From an uncultured Prevotella sp. (GTDB lineage: Bacteria; Bacteroidota; Bacteroidia; Bacteroidales; Bacteroidaceae): 5,711 bases of DNA. This document shows, piece after piece, positions 5,396 through 5,711 of this stretch. Under the pieces are notes generated by a model. The model saw only the letters and a list, made by a program, of their open reading frames with translations. It had not been told where the DNA came from and did not search any database. The stretch lies in the NCBI GenBank assembly GCA_905373605.1, contig CAJPTO010000206.1:1-5711 (forward strand). The letters run 5' to 3'. Both the position numbers and the translations under genes were made by a program. Positions within the stretch are counted from its first letter, which is position 1. Every line of letters begins with the position of its first letter.

Positions 5396-5711
5396 AATTG
5401 ATTTGTTTTTGGGCATGCCCGTTATGCTTTTGTGCGTGCAAACAATGTGCCAAATGGCTGTTTATTTTTATGGAGTGGCATAGGGTCTTAAGCGTGGAAA
5501 GGAGTTAAAGCGTGTGCCTATCATTCAGATTTTGGGGCATTACGCTCATGTAAAGCAGCATCGCTTCTCGCTGTAACAAGCATCCGCCGAACATTCTCCC
5601 TTTGTCAGCAGCCCTCTTTAACTCCCCCACTCGCTCTATAACCAAGCCTTAAGACTGGTTCTAAACATTCCACGCAAAAGTCCATTTCCCTTTTCAATTT
5701 GCTCTTTGCTG
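5396..5711. other. Gene-free region upstream of trxB
   Basis: No convincing gene. Two minus-strand frames stay open from the right edge to stops at 5636-5638 and 5605-5607, giving only about 24 and 34 residues with no recognisable C-terminus. On the plus strand only very short frames occur. trxB's promoter should lie here, but I see no good -33/-7 pair on the minus strand. The main content is the nested inverted-repeat structure at about 5475-5673. Confidence 0.5.
5475..5673. repeat. Nested inverted repeats forming a potential long rod-like structure
   Basis: Several inverted pairs are correctly nested. From outside in: GTGG (5475-5478) with CCAC (5670-5673), GTCTTAAG (5485-5492) with CTTAAGAC (5648-5655), GTGG (5494-5497) with CCAC (5627-5630), and GGAGTTAAAG (5501-5510) with CTTTAACTCC (5616-5625). 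The last two make a 14-bp helix with a 3-by-1 internal loop. An asymmetric bulge (17 nt on the right) separates it from the 8-bp helix. The 105-nt interior has smaller stems such as TTAC/GTAA (5540-5553) and CAGC/GCTG (5556-5573). The fold could be a structured RNA on either strand, part of the trxB leader, or a dispersed repeat. I do not recognise the family; no matching promoter or T-tract is evident. Confidence 0.45.

Noticed and set aside
5463..5470. A plus-strand -7-like box (TATTTTTA) before the nested repeats
   Set aside because: The last base deviates from TAnnTTTG and no -33 element lies at a proper distance.
5605..5711. C-terminus of a minus-strand gene entering from the right edge
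   Set aside because: The two open frames give only about 24 and 34 residues with no recognisable end, and they overlap the inverted-repeat arms, so coding is not supported.

Overview
The window looks like chromosomal DNA of a Bacteroidota member, most likely Prevotella or a close relative. The grounds are two exact matches to the Bacteroidota -7 promoter element (TAnnTTTG), no recognisable Shine-Dalgarno sequence at the genes, and AlaRS and TrxB sequences of the type I associate with Bacteroidales. The genus is inferred, not proven. The content is housekeeping, with no phage, integrase, transposase, CRISPR array, tRNA or rRNA seen.

Layout: (1) 1-399, minus strand: the N-terminal 133 residues of a membrane-anchored DUF3413/YejM (PbgA)-type sulfatase-superfamily protein, cut by the left edge. 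(2) 400-714: a gap holding the alaS terminator (663-708) and a second hairpin. (3) 715-3336, minus: a complete alanyl-tRNA synthetase, alaS. (4) 3337-3741: a divergent promoter region. It has a minus-strand -7 box for alaS, a terminator-like hairpin in the alaS leader, and a plus-strand promoter with a perfect 9-bp inverted repeat on its -33 region, followed by a leader of about 160 nt. (5) 3742-4092, plus: a small MerR-family regulator ending in a strong intrinsic terminator (4171-4204). (6) 4093-4441: a convergent gap. Besides the terminator it holds a compact element with 11-bp inverted repeats inside 13-bp direct repeats (4206-4346), and a short degenerate tandem repeat. (7) 4442-5395, minus: a complete thioredoxin reductase, trxB. 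(8) 5396-5711: a gene-free stretch with a set of nested inverted repeats (about 5475-5673) that could form a long rod-like RNA or be a dispersed repeat.

The genes do not form one operon. alaS serves translation, trxB thiol redox balance, and the YejM-like protein probably the envelope. The MerR regulator is divergent from alaS and its targets cannot be read from the sequence. The most interesting material is in the gaps: two structured elements on either side of trxB, and the dyad over the merR promoter. No clearly new multi-gene system is visible.
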